DNA from: Chryseobacterium nepalense
Lineage (GTDB): Bacteria > Bacteroidota > Bacteroidia > Flavobacteriales > Weeksellaceae
NCBI RefSeq assembly: GCF_023195755.1
Contig: NZ_CP096203.1
Span: 2,976,001 to 3,040,000 of the forward strand
Reading direction: 5' to 3'
DNA length: 64,000 nt
Positions 27,539-36,367 of the stretch are shown piece by piece. Position 1 is the stretch's first letter. Every line of letters starts with the position of its first letter. The position numbers and the translations under genes are program-made. The notes under the pieces were generated by a model, which had not been told where the DNA came from, made no database searches, and saw only the letters and a program-made list of their open reading frames with translations.

Positions 27539-28522
27539 ATGAGAGAAGTTTATTTTATTAAACAAAATAAAGAAAAATGGTTGGGAATCGAACAGGTTAT
27601 CCAGGGGAAAGTTAAAAAAAATCCTGATGACCTCTCTTCGCTGTACATTAATCTTATCAACGATCTTTCTTTTGCACAGACCTATTATCCTAAAAGCAAT
27701 ACAACCGTTTATCTGAATCACCTCTCTTCACAGATCTTTCAGAAAATTTATAAAACTAAAAGAGTAGAAGAAAACCGTATGGTATATTTCTTCAAAACGG
27801 AAGTCCCTTTGCTTGTATACCAATACCGAAGATATTTAGTCTATGCATTTTTATTCTTTACGTTATTTACCCTCATCGGTTTGCTTTCTGCAGTCTATGA
27901 TAAAGATTTTGCTAAAATTATTTTGGGAGAAGATTATGTAAACCAGACCATTGAAAATATCAAAAAAGGTAATGCTGTTGGCGTTTATCAGAGCGGATCT
28001 ACCTGGGGAAGTACAATTGGGATTATATTCAATAATATTGGAGTAGGAGCCAAACTTTATATTTATGGGATTTTTGGAGGAGTTGGTACTTTGTGGGCGC
28101 TTTTGTCAAACAGTGTAATGCTCGGTTCTTTCCAGTATTTTTTCTATGATTACGGAGCTTTGTGCGACAGTGCACGCGGAATATGGCTTCATGGTGTTTT
28201 TGAGATCTTTTCCATGGTGGTGGAAGCCATGTGTGGGCTTATTCTGGGAGCGTCCATCTTATTTCCAAGAACGTTTTCAAGGTTCAATTCTTTTAAGAAC
28301 GGTTTTAAAGATTCATTTAAAATATTTTTAAGTACGGTACCCTTTACCATCTGTGCCGGAATTATCGAAGGTTACGTCACAAGACATGCCCTGAATATGC
28401 CCTTGTCTTTAAACCTTATTATTATCTTCGGATCACTTCTCACTATCGGATTTTACTATTTTATATATCCTTCCATCGTTAACAGAAAAATCAATAACCA
28501 GATCCATGATGCAGTTTTATAA
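27539..28522 (+). CDS. stage II sporulation protein M (SpoIIM)-family membrane protein
   Basis: A 327-residue member of the SpoIIM/DUF95 family. Residues 1-95 are soluble; five or six membrane helices follow. Typical segments are SGSTWGSTIGIIFNNIGVGAKLY, GGVGTLWALLSNSVMLG and WLHGVFEIFSMVVEAMCGL. This organism does not sporulate. Outside sporulators such proteins occur in MoxR operons and are thought to form part of a membrane complex. It overlaps the next gene by 17 bases. Confidence 0.88.
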   Translation: MREVYFIKQNKEKWLGIEQVIQGKVKKNPDDLSSLYINLINDLSFAQTYYPKSNTTVYLNHLSSQIFQKIYKTKRVEENRMVYFFKTEVPLLVYQYRRYLVYAFLFFTLFTLIGLLSAVYDKDFAKIILGEDYVNQTIENIKKGNAVGVYQSGSTWGSTIGIIFNNIGVGAKLYIYGIFGGVGTLWALLSNSVMLGSFQYFFYDYGALCDSARGIWLHGVFEIFSMVVEAMCGLILGASILFPRTFSRFNSFKNGFKDSFKIFLSTVPFTICAGIIEGYVTRHALNMPLSLNLIIIFGSLLTIGFYYFIYPSIVNRKINNQIHDAVL

Positions 28523-29468
28523 AAAGAGAGATTTCGGAACTTTTATCACAGACAGTTTCACTTTTTTCAAATTATACGGTAAGAATTATTTTAAAAATTT
28601 TCTGCTCCTGAACGGATTGCTGCTGATTCTGATGTTGGTAGTTATTGTTTTCGGGTATAAAGAATTCCTTGGAGCAATTTTCGGTTCCAATATGGCAGGG
28701 CAGAGTTATTATTTTGAGCAGTTTCTCAGTGATAATATGGGAATGCTTATTGTATGCGGAATTTTGTTATTCGTTCTTTCTTCAGCGCTCATGATCGTAA
28801 ACTTTCTGTTTCCTGTTTTTTACATGAAAAGAATTGCGGAAGGAAAAACAAATATAAAGGCAGATGATATCCTCAGTGATTTTAAATCAAACGGTAAAAA
28901 AGTAGCCGCTGCTTATTTCGGATTAACATTTTTGGTGTTGCCCATAGCATTTGTCATTTTCGGGATTTCATATATTCTTATTTTTATTATTATAGGATTG
29001 GTAATTATGCTTTTTGTGGTGCCTAATTTGTTTAATATCATTTTATTTTTCTGCTTTGATTATTTTAACGGGAAAAGAGGATTTTTTGAATCACTAAGTT
29101 ATGCCATAAGATCGCAGTTCTCCTATAAAAACGTGAGAGAAAATTCTCCGTATTGGAAATATTGGGGAGCAACCATCATTATGATGGTGTTGTTTTACAT
29201 TGTGAGCCTGTTCTTTTCATCTATTCCAATGATCCTATTTATTATGAAACTTTCAACAACAGCTCCTGATGCACAATTTGAGCAAAATCCTTTTGCCGGA
29301 AACTTCGGAACTTTGTTTTTTGTTATGTACGGGATTTCTTCCGTTATTTCAACCCTGCTGATGAATGTTTTGTACATCAACTCGGGATTAATGTATTATG
29401 ACAGCCGCACAGATCTTCATCAGAAAATGGAACTGGCAGAAATAGATACCATCGGGATTAATGAATAA
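28506..29468 (+). CDS. membrane protein of the MoxR locus
   Basis: A 320-residue protein with about six membrane helices and short loops. I cannot place it in a named family with confidence; it resembles glycerophosphoryl-phosphodiesterase-type or DUF4013-like membrane domains. It overlaps both neighbours (SpoIIM by 17 bases and DUF4129 by 8), so translation is coupled and the product is probably a subunit of the same complex. Confidence 0.72.
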   Translation: MMQFYKKRDFGTFITDSFTFFKLYGKNYFKNFLLLNGLLLILMLVVIVFGYKEFLGAIFGSNMAGQSYYFEQFLSDNMGMLIVCGILLFVLSSALMIVNFLFPVFYMKRIAEGKTNIKADDILSDFKSNGKKVAAAYFGLTFLVLPIAFVIFGISYILIFIIIGLVIMLFVVPNLFNIILFFCFDYFNGKRGFFESLSYAIRSQFSYKNVRENSPYWKYWGATIIMMVLFYIVSLFFSSIPMILFIMKLSTTAPDAQFEQNPFAGNFGTLFFVMYGISSVISTLLMNVLYINSGLMYYDSRTDLHQKMELAEIDTIGINE

Positions 29469-30252
29469 GTTTTTTATTTTTTTACTGATTTTTTTAGCTG
29501 CAGGATATGTTCATGCACAGGATGATCCGCCGCCGACTGCAGAAGTGTATGTAGATTCTGTCAGTACAAGCCACTACAAAAATATGTACCGGGCAGATTC
29601 TGTATTGCAGAACAAACCGCTTACAGATAATACGGTTTATCCTAAAAAATTTAAAGAAAACGTTCCGTCAAGATATAAAGGTGAAGATTTTGACTATACC
29701 ACAACAAAACCGAGAATGTCAGTATGGGAAAAGCTGATGAAAAAAATCGTTGAAATCCTGAACAGCATTTTCGGAGAAACGGTTTTTACGAACTCAGCCA
29801 ATATTGCAGGAATGCTTGTAAGGCTGTTCGCAATTATTCTCGCAGGCTTCCTGCTGTACTTTATTATTAAATATCTTATCGGTAAAGATGGAGGTTTTCT
29901 TTTCGGGAAGAAAAACAAAAAGGTTGATCTTAAAGATGAAGAGCTTCATGAAAATATCCACGAAATTAATTTTCCGGAAAGCATCCTGAAGTTTGAAAAA
30001 TCCGGTGATTTCCGTTCCGCGGTGCGTTACCAGTTTTTATTTGTATTAAAAAAACTCAGTGATAAAAAACTCATTGGCTGGAATCCTGAAAAAACCAATA
30101 AAGACTATGTGGCAGAACTAAAAGCCCCGCATCTTAAGGACGAATTCTTTCAGCTTTCATACATTTTTGATTACGTATGGTACGGAGAATTCAGCATTTC
30201 GGAAGAAAGCTATCAGAAATTTAAAACCCAGTATCAATCGTTTAAACCGTAA
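29461..30252 (+). CDS. DUF4129 domain membrane protein
   Basis: A 263-residue protein. A signal peptide (residues 1-19, ending YVHA) and a short periplasmic region come first. A membrane helix lies at about 120-140, then a cytoplasmic DUF4129 domain (FEKSGDFRSAVRYQFLFVLKKL, DYVAEL, YVWYGEFSISEESYQKF). DUF4129 domains occur in MoxR/DUF58 and transglutaminase operons in many phyla. The function is not established. Confidence 0.85.
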   Translation: MNKFFIFLLIFLAAGYVHAQDDPPPTAEVYVDSVSTSHYKNMYRADSVLQNKPLTDNTVYPKKFKENVPSRYKGEDFDYTTTKPRMSVWEKLMKKIVEILNSIFGETVFTNSANIAGMLVRLFAIILAGFLLYFIIKYLIGKDGGFLFGKKNKKVDLKDEELHENIHEINFPESILKFEKSGDFRSAVRYQFLFVLKKLSDKKLIGWNPEKTNKDYVAELKAPHLKDEFFQLSYIFDYVWYGEFSISEESYQKFKTQYQSFKP

Positions 30253-30260
30253 ATCTTGCC

Positions 30261-31412
30261 ATGAATAAAACTTTCAAAATATATGCTGTAATTTTCATCG
30301 TTGTGATGATTATTCTGGTATTGTTTGAAGCGAATAAAACGGAAAGAACGGACTGGAGGAAAAATTTTGATATCAACCAGAAATCACCTTTCGGTTTGTT
30401 TGTTTTTAACAATGAGGTAAATACGCTTTTTAAAAATAAAATCAAAAAAATATCAGAGACACCATACGATTATTATCAGGCTGATAAGAAGCCGCATAAT
30501 ATTTTGGTTATAGAAGAGACAATCGACAGACCGTCATGGAATAAGATTCTGGATCAGGTATCCAAGGGTTCGGATGCGATGCTTATCGTGAGTGAAATGC
30601 CTAAACAAATCTCGGATAGTATCGGTTATTATGATTCACAGATTTCTTTCGAAGATGAAAATGTGCTGAAGCTTACGGACAAAAAATTCAGCAACGATTT
30701 TATCCATTTGGATAAATTTCCTTCAGGAAGAGGTTTCACCTTTATAAAGCCGGGTGTTGAGGTTTTGGGAAAAACAGTTGAGAAAAACAATTCAGACCAG
30801 GCCAATTTTATTAAGATTGCATTCGGAAAAGGAAAAATTTATGTGCATTGCGAACCCCTTTTCATTACCAACTATTATCTGTTAAAACGTGGGAATGTAA
30901 GGTACGCCCAGGATGTTTTTTCTTACCTTGATGAACGTGAAACAATCTGGTTTGTAGAAAACGATGCAAAAGTTTCACAGTTTTTCCTGAGATTTATTCT
31001 TTCCAATCCGGCATTGAAATATGCATGGTGGGTGCTATTAGGAGGGCTGGTTCTATTTATTTTCTTTAATGCTAAAAGAAAGCAGCGTATTGTTCCAATT
31101 ATAGAACCGTTGAAAAATACATCCGTTGATTTTGTGAAAAGTATTGGAAACCTATACCTTCAGGAGGGTGATTTTCATGATATGATGGCTAAAAAAGCAC
31201 AATACTTCCTTAATAAAGTAAGGATGGATCTCCTCATCGACACACAGCATCTGGACGCTGAATTTGCCAAGAAACTTCAGCTAAAAACCGGCAAACCTAT
31301 GGAAATGATTGATGAAGCAATGAATCTGATCAAAAAGGCACAAGATCCGTATGCACAGGTAATGAAAGAAGATCTTGGAAAAATGAATAAATTGCTTGAC
31401 GAAATAATTTAA
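30261..31412 (+). CDS. DUF4350 domain protein
   Basis: A 383-residue protein with a membrane helix at each end of its soluble domain (about 7-23 and 252-270). The middle domain (NILVIEETIDRPSWNKILDQVSKGSDAMLIVSE) fits DUF4350, a GATase/ThuA-like fold placed outside the cytoplasm. The C-terminal 110 residues are cytoplasmic and helical. It belongs to the MoxR locus by its position between DUF4129 and MoxR genes. Confidence 0.83.
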   Translation: MNKTFKIYAVIFIVVMIILVLFEANKTERTDWRKNFDINQKSPFGLFVFNNEVNTLFKNKIKKISETPYDYYQADKKPHNILVIEETIDRPSWNKILDQVSKGSDAMLIVSEMPKQISDSIGYYDSQISFEDENVLKLTDKKFSNDFIHLDKFPSGRGFTFIKPGVEVLGKTVEKNNSDQANFIKIAFGKGKIYVHCEPLFITNYYLLKRGNVRYAQDVFSYLDERETIWFVENDAKVSQFFLRFILSNPALKYAWWVLLGGLVLFIFFNAKRKQRIVPIIEPLKNTSVDFVKSIGNLYLQEGDFHDMMAKKAQYFLNKVRMDLLIDTQHLDAEFAKKLQLKTGKPMEMIDEAMNLIKKAQDPYAQVMKEDLGKMNKLLDEII

Positions 31413-31491
31413 AAAAGTATAACAATCTAAAAATATCACAATGTAACAACTCTCCTGGGTGGTACATCGGTAAATTGTTAAATTATATTAT

Positions 31492-32523
31492 ATGGAAAAT
31501 TTTGAAAACCCCAATACAGAAGACCAGCATTCTATACATCTTGATAAAAAAGAAGACCAGTTTCAGTCTAGGATAGATATGATTGAGCTTAGAACAAGTC
31601 TGGAAAAAGTAAAGTCCGAAATTGCCAAAGTAATCGTGGGGCAGGAAAGCATGGTAGAACATCTTTTGGCTGCACTTTTATCAAACGGACACGTTCTTAT
31701 CGAAGGTGTTCCCGGAGTTGCAAAAACCATTACTGCAAAATTGCTGGCAAAAACCATTGATGTAGGCTTTAGCAGAATCCAGTTTACGCCGGATCTTATG
31801 CCTTCTGATATTTTGGGTACTTCGGTTTTTAATGTAAAAAATTCCGAATTTGAATTTAAAAAAGGCCCTATTTTTTCAAACTTTATTTTGATTGACGAGA
31901 TCAACAGGTCACCCGCAAAAACACAGGCCGCCTTGTTCGAGGTAATGGAAGAAAGACAGATTACGATGGATGGAACACGCTACATTATGGAAGAACCCTT
32001 TCTTGTAGTGGCAACCCAGAATCCTATTGAACATGAAGGTACCTATCGACTGCCGGAAGCGCAGCTTGATCGTTTCCTGTTTAAAATCAATGTAGGATAT
32101 CCTGATCTGCAGCAGGAAATTGCCATCATAAAAAATCAGCACGAAAATAAAACGGAAGACAAAACAGATGTAGTAAACCGCGTTATCACGGCTCAGCAGT
32201 TTAAAAATTACCAACAGCTTGTAAAAGAGATTATTGTTGAGTCGCATTTGATGGAATACATCGCCAAGATTATTGTGAATACAAGGGAAAATCAGTTCCT
32301 GTATCTGGGAGCTTCTCCAAGGGCAAGTCTTGCATTGCTAACAGCCTCTAAAGCTTTTGCTGCATTGAGAGGAAGGGATTTTATAACTCCTGAGGATATC
32401 AAAGAATCGAGTTATGCCGTATTGAGACACAGAGTAATCGTATCGCCTGAAAGAGAAATGGAAGGCCTTACCGCTGATGAAATTATCAGACAAATTTTAG
32501 AAGGAATTGAAATTCCCAGATAG
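31492..32523 (+). CDS. MoxR-type AAA+ ATPase
   Basis: A 343-residue AAA+ ATPase, cytoplasmic. Walker A GVPGVAKT (72-79), with Ala in place of the usual Gly before Lys as in many MoxR proteins. Walker B FILIDEINRS (131-140). Sensor 1 VATQNPIEHEGTY and the arginine-bearing EAQLDRFLF follow, and the C-terminal lid has LGASPRASLALLTASKA. MoxR proteins are thought to be chaperones that insert cofactors or assemble complexes, usually with a von Willebrand A-type partner, here the DUF58 protein. Confidence 0.95.
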   Translation: MENFENPNTEDQHSIHLDKKEDQFQSRIDMIELRTSLEKVKSEIAKVIVGQESMVEHLLAALLSNGHVLIEGVPGVAKTITAKLLAKTIDVGFSRIQFTPDLMPSDILGTSVFNVKNSEFEFKKGPIFSNFILIDEINRSPAKTQAALFEVMEERQITMDGTRYIMEEPFLVVATQNPIEHEGTYRLPEAQLDRFLFKINVGYPDLQQEIAIIKNQHENKTEDKTDVVNRVITAQQFKNYQQLVKEIIVESHLMEYIAKIIVNTRENQFLYLGASPRASLALLTASKAFAALRGRDFITPEDIKESSYAVLRHRVIVSPEREMEGLTADEIIRQILEGIEIPR

Positions 32524-32570
32524 AAGGATCATTCAACTGCTATCTGCAACCTGAAAGCCGACATTTAAAA

Positions 32571-33893
32571 ATGAAAAACTTATACATCAATACGCGCTTT
32601 TTTTACGTGCTCATCGGAGTGGGAATCCTGTATGTCTTTGCATTCTTCTTCCCGTTTCTTATGTGGGCGGCGCATATTGCTTTACTGCTTTGCTTTTTAG
32701 CGGTAATGGTAGATGCTCTCTTTGTTTTTAACAAAAATAAAGGAATTTCGGCACAAAGGATTTTGCCTGAAAAATTATCCAACGGAGATGAAAATCCTGT
32801 GAAAATCGATATTAAAAATAATTATGATTTTAAAATTTCGGTTAAGGTAATCGATGAGATACCTTTTCAATTTCAGAAGAGGGATTTTCTGATTGAAAAA
32901 CAAATTTTCCCGGGAAGAAATACCTTTTTTCAATATATTCTTGAGCCTAAAGAGCGCGGAGAATATAATTTCGGAAGCCTGAATGTGTATGTTTCTTCAC
33001 CTTTAGGTTTTGTGTCTAAAAGATTTAATTTTCAGAAAGATGCCAATCTGCCTTCTTATCCTTCTTTCATCCACCTGAGAAAATATGAACTGATGGCTAT
33101 TCAGAGCGAATTTCTATTAGGAGGAATTAAAAAAATAAGAAAGCTGGGCCATACCATGGAGTTTGAGCAGATTAAAGAATATGTACCGGGAGATGATATC
33201 AGGACGATCAACTGGAAAGCAACATCCAAGACAAACCGGCTGATGGTAAACCAGTTTCAGGACGAAAAATCCCAACGGATCTTTATGCTGATCGATACCG
33301 GAAGAACGATGAAGATGCCTTTTAAAGGATTGAGCCTGCTGGATTATTCCATCAATGCAACAATGGCTTTATCCCATATTATCCTGAAAAAAGGAGACCG
33401 GGCCGGGATGATGACGTTCTCTAAAAAAACGGAAAATAAAATTGCCGCAGAAAACAAATCGGGTCAGCTCAGAAAAATATCAGAAGCGCTTTATAATATT
33501 AAAACCGATTTTTTTGAAAGTGATTTTAGCAGGCTGTATCAGGATGTGAAATATTCTTTGAACCAGAGAAGTCTTATACTGCTGTTCACCAATTTCGAAA
33601 CGCTGGACGGACTTAACCGTCAGTTGAAATATTTACGTGGCATCGCTAAAAACCATCTGTTGGTAGTGGTTTTCTTTAAAAATTCTGAACTTCAGACGCT
33701 GATTAATAAAAATCCGGAAAATATGCAGGAAATTTATGATGAGATTATTGCCGAAAAATTTGAGTTTGAAAAGAAACTGATTATTCAGGAACTTAGAAAA
33801 TACGGGATTTATACGGTTTATACACTTCCTGAAAACTTGAATATCGATGTTATCAATAAATACCTGGAGATAAAAGCGAGAGGAATTTTATAA
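32571..33893 (+). CDS. DUF58 domain protein, MoxR partner
   Basis: A 440-residue protein with two membrane helices in residues 8-50, an immunoglobulin-like region to about 190, and then the DUF58 motif EFEQIKEYVPGDDIRTINWKA followed by a von Willebrand A-like fold (FMLIDTGRTM gives a D-x-G-x-x version of the metal site). It is the last gene of the MoxR operon and is the probable client or adaptor of the ATPase. Confidence 0.92.
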   Translation: MKNLYINTRFFYVLIGVGILYVFAFFFPFLMWAAHIALLLCFLAVMVDALFVFNKNKGISAQRILPEKLSNGDENPVKIDIKNNYDFKISVKVIDEIPFQFQKRDFLIEKQIFPGRNTFFQYILEPKERGEYNFGSLNVYVSSPLGFVSKRFNFQKDANLPSYPSFIHLRKYELMAIQSEFLLGGIKKIRKLGHTMEFEQIKEYVPGDDIRTINWKATSKTNRLMVNQFQDEKSQRIFMLIDTGRTMKMPFKGLSLLDYSINATMALSHIILKKGDRAGMMTFSKKTENKIAAENKSGQLRKISEALYNIKTDFFESDFSRLYQDVKYSLNQRSLILLFTNFETLDGLNRQLKYLRGIAKNHLLVVVFFKNSELQTLINKNPENMQEIYDEIIAEKFEFEKKLIIQELRKYGIYTVYTLPENLNIDVINKYLEIKARGIL

Positions 33894-33897
33894 TTTT

Positions 33898-33960
33898 GCA
33901 ATAAGCAATAAGCAATAAGCAATAAGCAATAAGCAATAAGCAATAAGCAATAAGCAATAA
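33898..33960. repeat. tandem repeat, nine copies of the 7-mer GCAATAA at a start codon
   Basis: Nine perfect copies of GCAATAA run from 33898 to 33960. The last base is the A of the osmC ATG. The array therefore fills all of the region where a ribosome binding site would be, and starts 5 bases after the DUF58 stop codon. Confidence 0.97.
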
Positions 33961-34385
33961 TGAAAATAACACTTAACAGAATCAACGACGATTTTTTGTT
34001 TGAATGTACCAACGCTCAGGGAAATTCAATTCTTCTCGATAATACAACACAACCGGGCGCAAAAGGTGTTTCGCCTATGGAAAGTGTTCTGATGGCCGTT
34101 GCAGGCTGCAGCGGGATTGATGTTGTTTCTATCCTGAAAAAGCAAAGACAGGAAATTACAGACTTTAAAGCTGAGGTAGAGGGAGAAAGAATTCAGGTTG
34201 ACGATGCAAAACCTTTTAAATCCATCAAAGTAAAATTTTTACTGGAAGGAAATATCGATCCTAAAAAAGCTCAGAAAGCAGCCCAGTTGTCATTTGAGAA
34301 ATACTGTTCTGTTTCCAAAACCCTGGAACCGACTGTAGAAATAGGATTTGAAGTTTTGGTTAACGGAGAAGTTGTTCAGCCTTAG
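33960..34385 (+). CDS. OsmC/Ohr family protein
   Basis: A 141-residue member of the OsmC superfamily, thiol peroxidases for organic hydroperoxides. The two redox cysteines are Cys50 in VLMAVAGCSG and Cys116 in FEKYCSVSK. The YhfA-like subgroup fits better than Ohr. There is no ordinary leader: the ATG abuts a 63-base array of heptamers, so expression may depend on copy number or on coupling with the DUF58 gene. A strong terminator follows. Confidence 0.9.
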   Translation: MKITLNRINDDFLFECTNAQGNSILLDNTTQPGAKGVSPMESVLMAVAGCSGIDVVSILKKQRQEITDFKAEVEGERIQVDDAKPFKSIKVKFLLEGNIDPKKAQKAAQLSFEKYCSVSKTLEPTVEIGFEVLVNGEVVQP

Positions 34386-34400
34386 GCTGTTTATACTAAC

Positions 34401-34440
34401 AAAAAGAAACCCGCGGATAAGAATTATCCGCGGGTTTTTT
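34401..34440. terminator. bidirectional terminator between osmC-like and T9SS cargo genes
   Basis: A 12-bp stem ACCCGCGGATAA/TTATCCGCGGGT with a GAA loop and TTTTTT after it; on the other strand a T-rich run also follows. Confidence 0.93.
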
Positions 34441-34457
34441 AATATAATTTATAATTA

Positions 34458-36137
34458 TTATTTCTTGATGGTTTTCATGCTTTTCAGAGAGCCGTCTTTC
34501 ATTTGTAAAGTCAGGATGTACATTCCGGATTTTAGTCCTCCTAAAAATACTGTTGAAGAAGGGTTTTCAATGGTTTTTACCACTACTCCCGAAAGATCTG
34601 TTATTACTGCCTTTCTCACATTTTCGGCCTTCTCAAGGTATAAAGTATCCACAAACGGGTTAGGATGCGCAATTCTTTCTTTTTCTTTTACGGTAACTTC
34701 ATTTGTTGCCAAAGCTAAAGGTTCCAGGGTAACTGTTACGGTAAATGTGTTGTTATCAACTTTATTATATTCTGCAGTGCAATCTGATCCTCCGTATGTT
34801 CTCCATGCTCTCAGCTCGAAATTTACGGTTCCCGTAAGATCATTAGCCAGCGTGAGTCCTGTTCTGTTGTAAGAATACGTGCCTGAAGAAGATCCGGATC
34901 CTGAGGTTACTGAAGGTTCTGTAACATTGTTGGTTGTACAAACCAAAAGACTTCTTTGCTCACCCATCCATCCGTTTGAAGCGGTAGACATTTTATAAGA
35001 AACGGCTGTAGATTTTATTTTATATCCCGAAGGCACGTTTACACTTAAGGTTCCTGCGCAGTTCGTAGTGGATGAAGTGGTAACGCCGGAATTGTTATAT
35101 TGTGTATTGATGTCGCCGGCTGTATAAAGTGTGCTGATCTGTCCCGGTGTAAATTCTTTCATTTTCCAGAAACTTTGTGAAGAACCTCCGCAATTCGATC
35201 TTACCCAGAAATAATATGTTTGCCCTGTTGTAAGTTGATTAAGAGTTACTGTAGTTCCTGAAGTCACATTTCCTGTAGGAACTGTTGTTGCTGTAGGAGC
35301 TGTAGGTGAAGTACTGTAATAATATTGATACCCGGAAGCAGGCGCACTTGCCGGTGCTGTCCAGCTTAGTGTTGCTTCTGTCATGGTAGTGGTAGCCGTG
35401 ATATTTGTTGGTGTGCTGCATGCATTATAGGCGTCTGCCGCAAAAGCAAAGATGTTAGGAATACCTCCCGTTCCAACTTTTGTTACCGTTACACTCTTTA
35501 CACTTTTCGACTGATTGGCTGTGCTGATAGCCAAAGGAATCTGATATAACCTAGGATTGGTTCCCGAACCGGATTCAAGATTATCGTTGTTTAAATTGAT
35601 TCTCCCGATTCCCTGAATCGCATAGCTGCTTCCGCCGTACCAGTCGGAAATGCTAATTGCAGAGAACGTCTGAGAAGTATTATCTGTAAAATTGACGTCT
35701 ACATCTACGGTACAGGCTCCGCTTCCTCCCGTTGCCAGCATATATACTGTAATGGCCTGCATTGGTGTCGTGAAAATTAAAGTACCGTTGTCGTTGGCAT
35801 TTTGAAGTCTGAGGGTATTGTTTGAACTGTAAGCGCCAAGTTGGTAAGATAAGCCGGATGTTGAAGCTACAACAGAATTGATAATTCCATTTGTAGGAAG
35901 TCCGTACGTAAGTGGATTGCTTGTTGCGGTCAGTTGAAAATCCCGTGAAATAAAAGCATAGCTTACACCATCTACATCATTGTTAGTGGAAGATGCTGAA
36001 GGACCAACACCATTGGCAATAACATCAGCATTGAAACCACTCTGGATAGACAGCGGCTGATATTCCTGGGCATTGAGTTGATAATTGCATACAGCTGAAA
36101 GTACCAAAGCTGTAAGAGGTAGTAATTTTCCTTTCAT
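34458..36137 (-). CDS. T9SS-secreted protein with fibronectin type III domain
   Basis: A 559-residue cargo of the type IX secretion system. Signal peptide: residues 1-23 (ending YQLNA). The first 240 residues form a beta-rich domain of unknown type. A fibronectin type III domain follows (ATTTMTEATLSWTAPAS, GQTYYFWVRSNCGG), then a second beta domain. The last 75 residues are a type A sorting domain, with AHPNPFVDTLYLEKAENVR, VVVKTIENPS and GGLKSGMYILTLQ. The sorting domain is removed at the surface and the protein attached or released. Role is unknown. Confidence 0.88.
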   Translation of the reverse strand: MKGKLLPLTALVLSAVCNYQLNAQEYQPLSIQSGFNADVIANGVGPSASSTNNDVDGVSYAFISRDFQLTATSNPLTYGLPTNGIINSVVASTSGLSYQLGAYSSNNTLRLQNANDNGTLIFTTPMQAITVYMLATGGSGACTVDVDVNFTDNTSQTFSAISISDWYGGSSYAIQGIGRINLNNDNLESGSGTNPRLYQIPLAISTANQSKSVKSVTVTKVGTGGIPNIFAFAADAYNACSTPTNITATTTMTEATLSWTAPASAPASGYQYYYSTSPTAPTATTVPTGNVTSGTTVTLNQLTTGQTYYFWVRSNCGGSSQSFWKMKEFTPGQISTLYTAGDINTQYNNSGVTTSSTTNCAGTLSVNVPSGYKIKSTAVSYKMSTASNGWMGEQRSLLVCTTNNVTEPSVTSGSGSSSGTYSYNRTGLTLANDLTGTVNFELRAWRTYGGSDCTAEYNKVDNNTFTVTVTLEPLALATNEVTVKEKERIAHPNPFVDTLYLEKAENVRKAVITDLSGVVVKTIENPSSTVFLGGLKSGMYILTLQMKDGSLKSMKTIKK

Positions 36138-36325
36138 AAGAAATAGTTTATTAAATTTATTTGCTAATATAGATATTATAATGTTAAAAAATCAATCCAA
36201 ATTTAAAAATATTATAAATATTATATTTATTTTACAGTAATAATGTTTTTATATTAATGATTAAATAGATTTTAACTATATTTGTGAATTCTATCATTGA
36301 AAGAATTAATAAAGTGTGGTATATG

Positions 36326-36350
36326 AAAAAAGCCTCTGAAGAGAGGCTTG
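36326..36350 (-). terminator. terminator of the GH63-like glucosidase gene
   Basis: AAGCCTCT and AGAGGCTT pair around a GAAG loop, followed by TTTTTTCAT on the minus strand. Confidence 0.85.
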
Positions 36351-36367
36351 TAATGAGTAAAATACTT

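Noticed and set aside
33898..33960. CRISPR-like array
   Set aside because: Heptamer units without spacers; a simple tandem repeat.
34348..34872. Plus-strand open frame of 174 residues across the osmC terminator
   Set aside because: It crosses a strong terminator and is antisense to the T9SS sorting domain; composition is that of a shadow frame.
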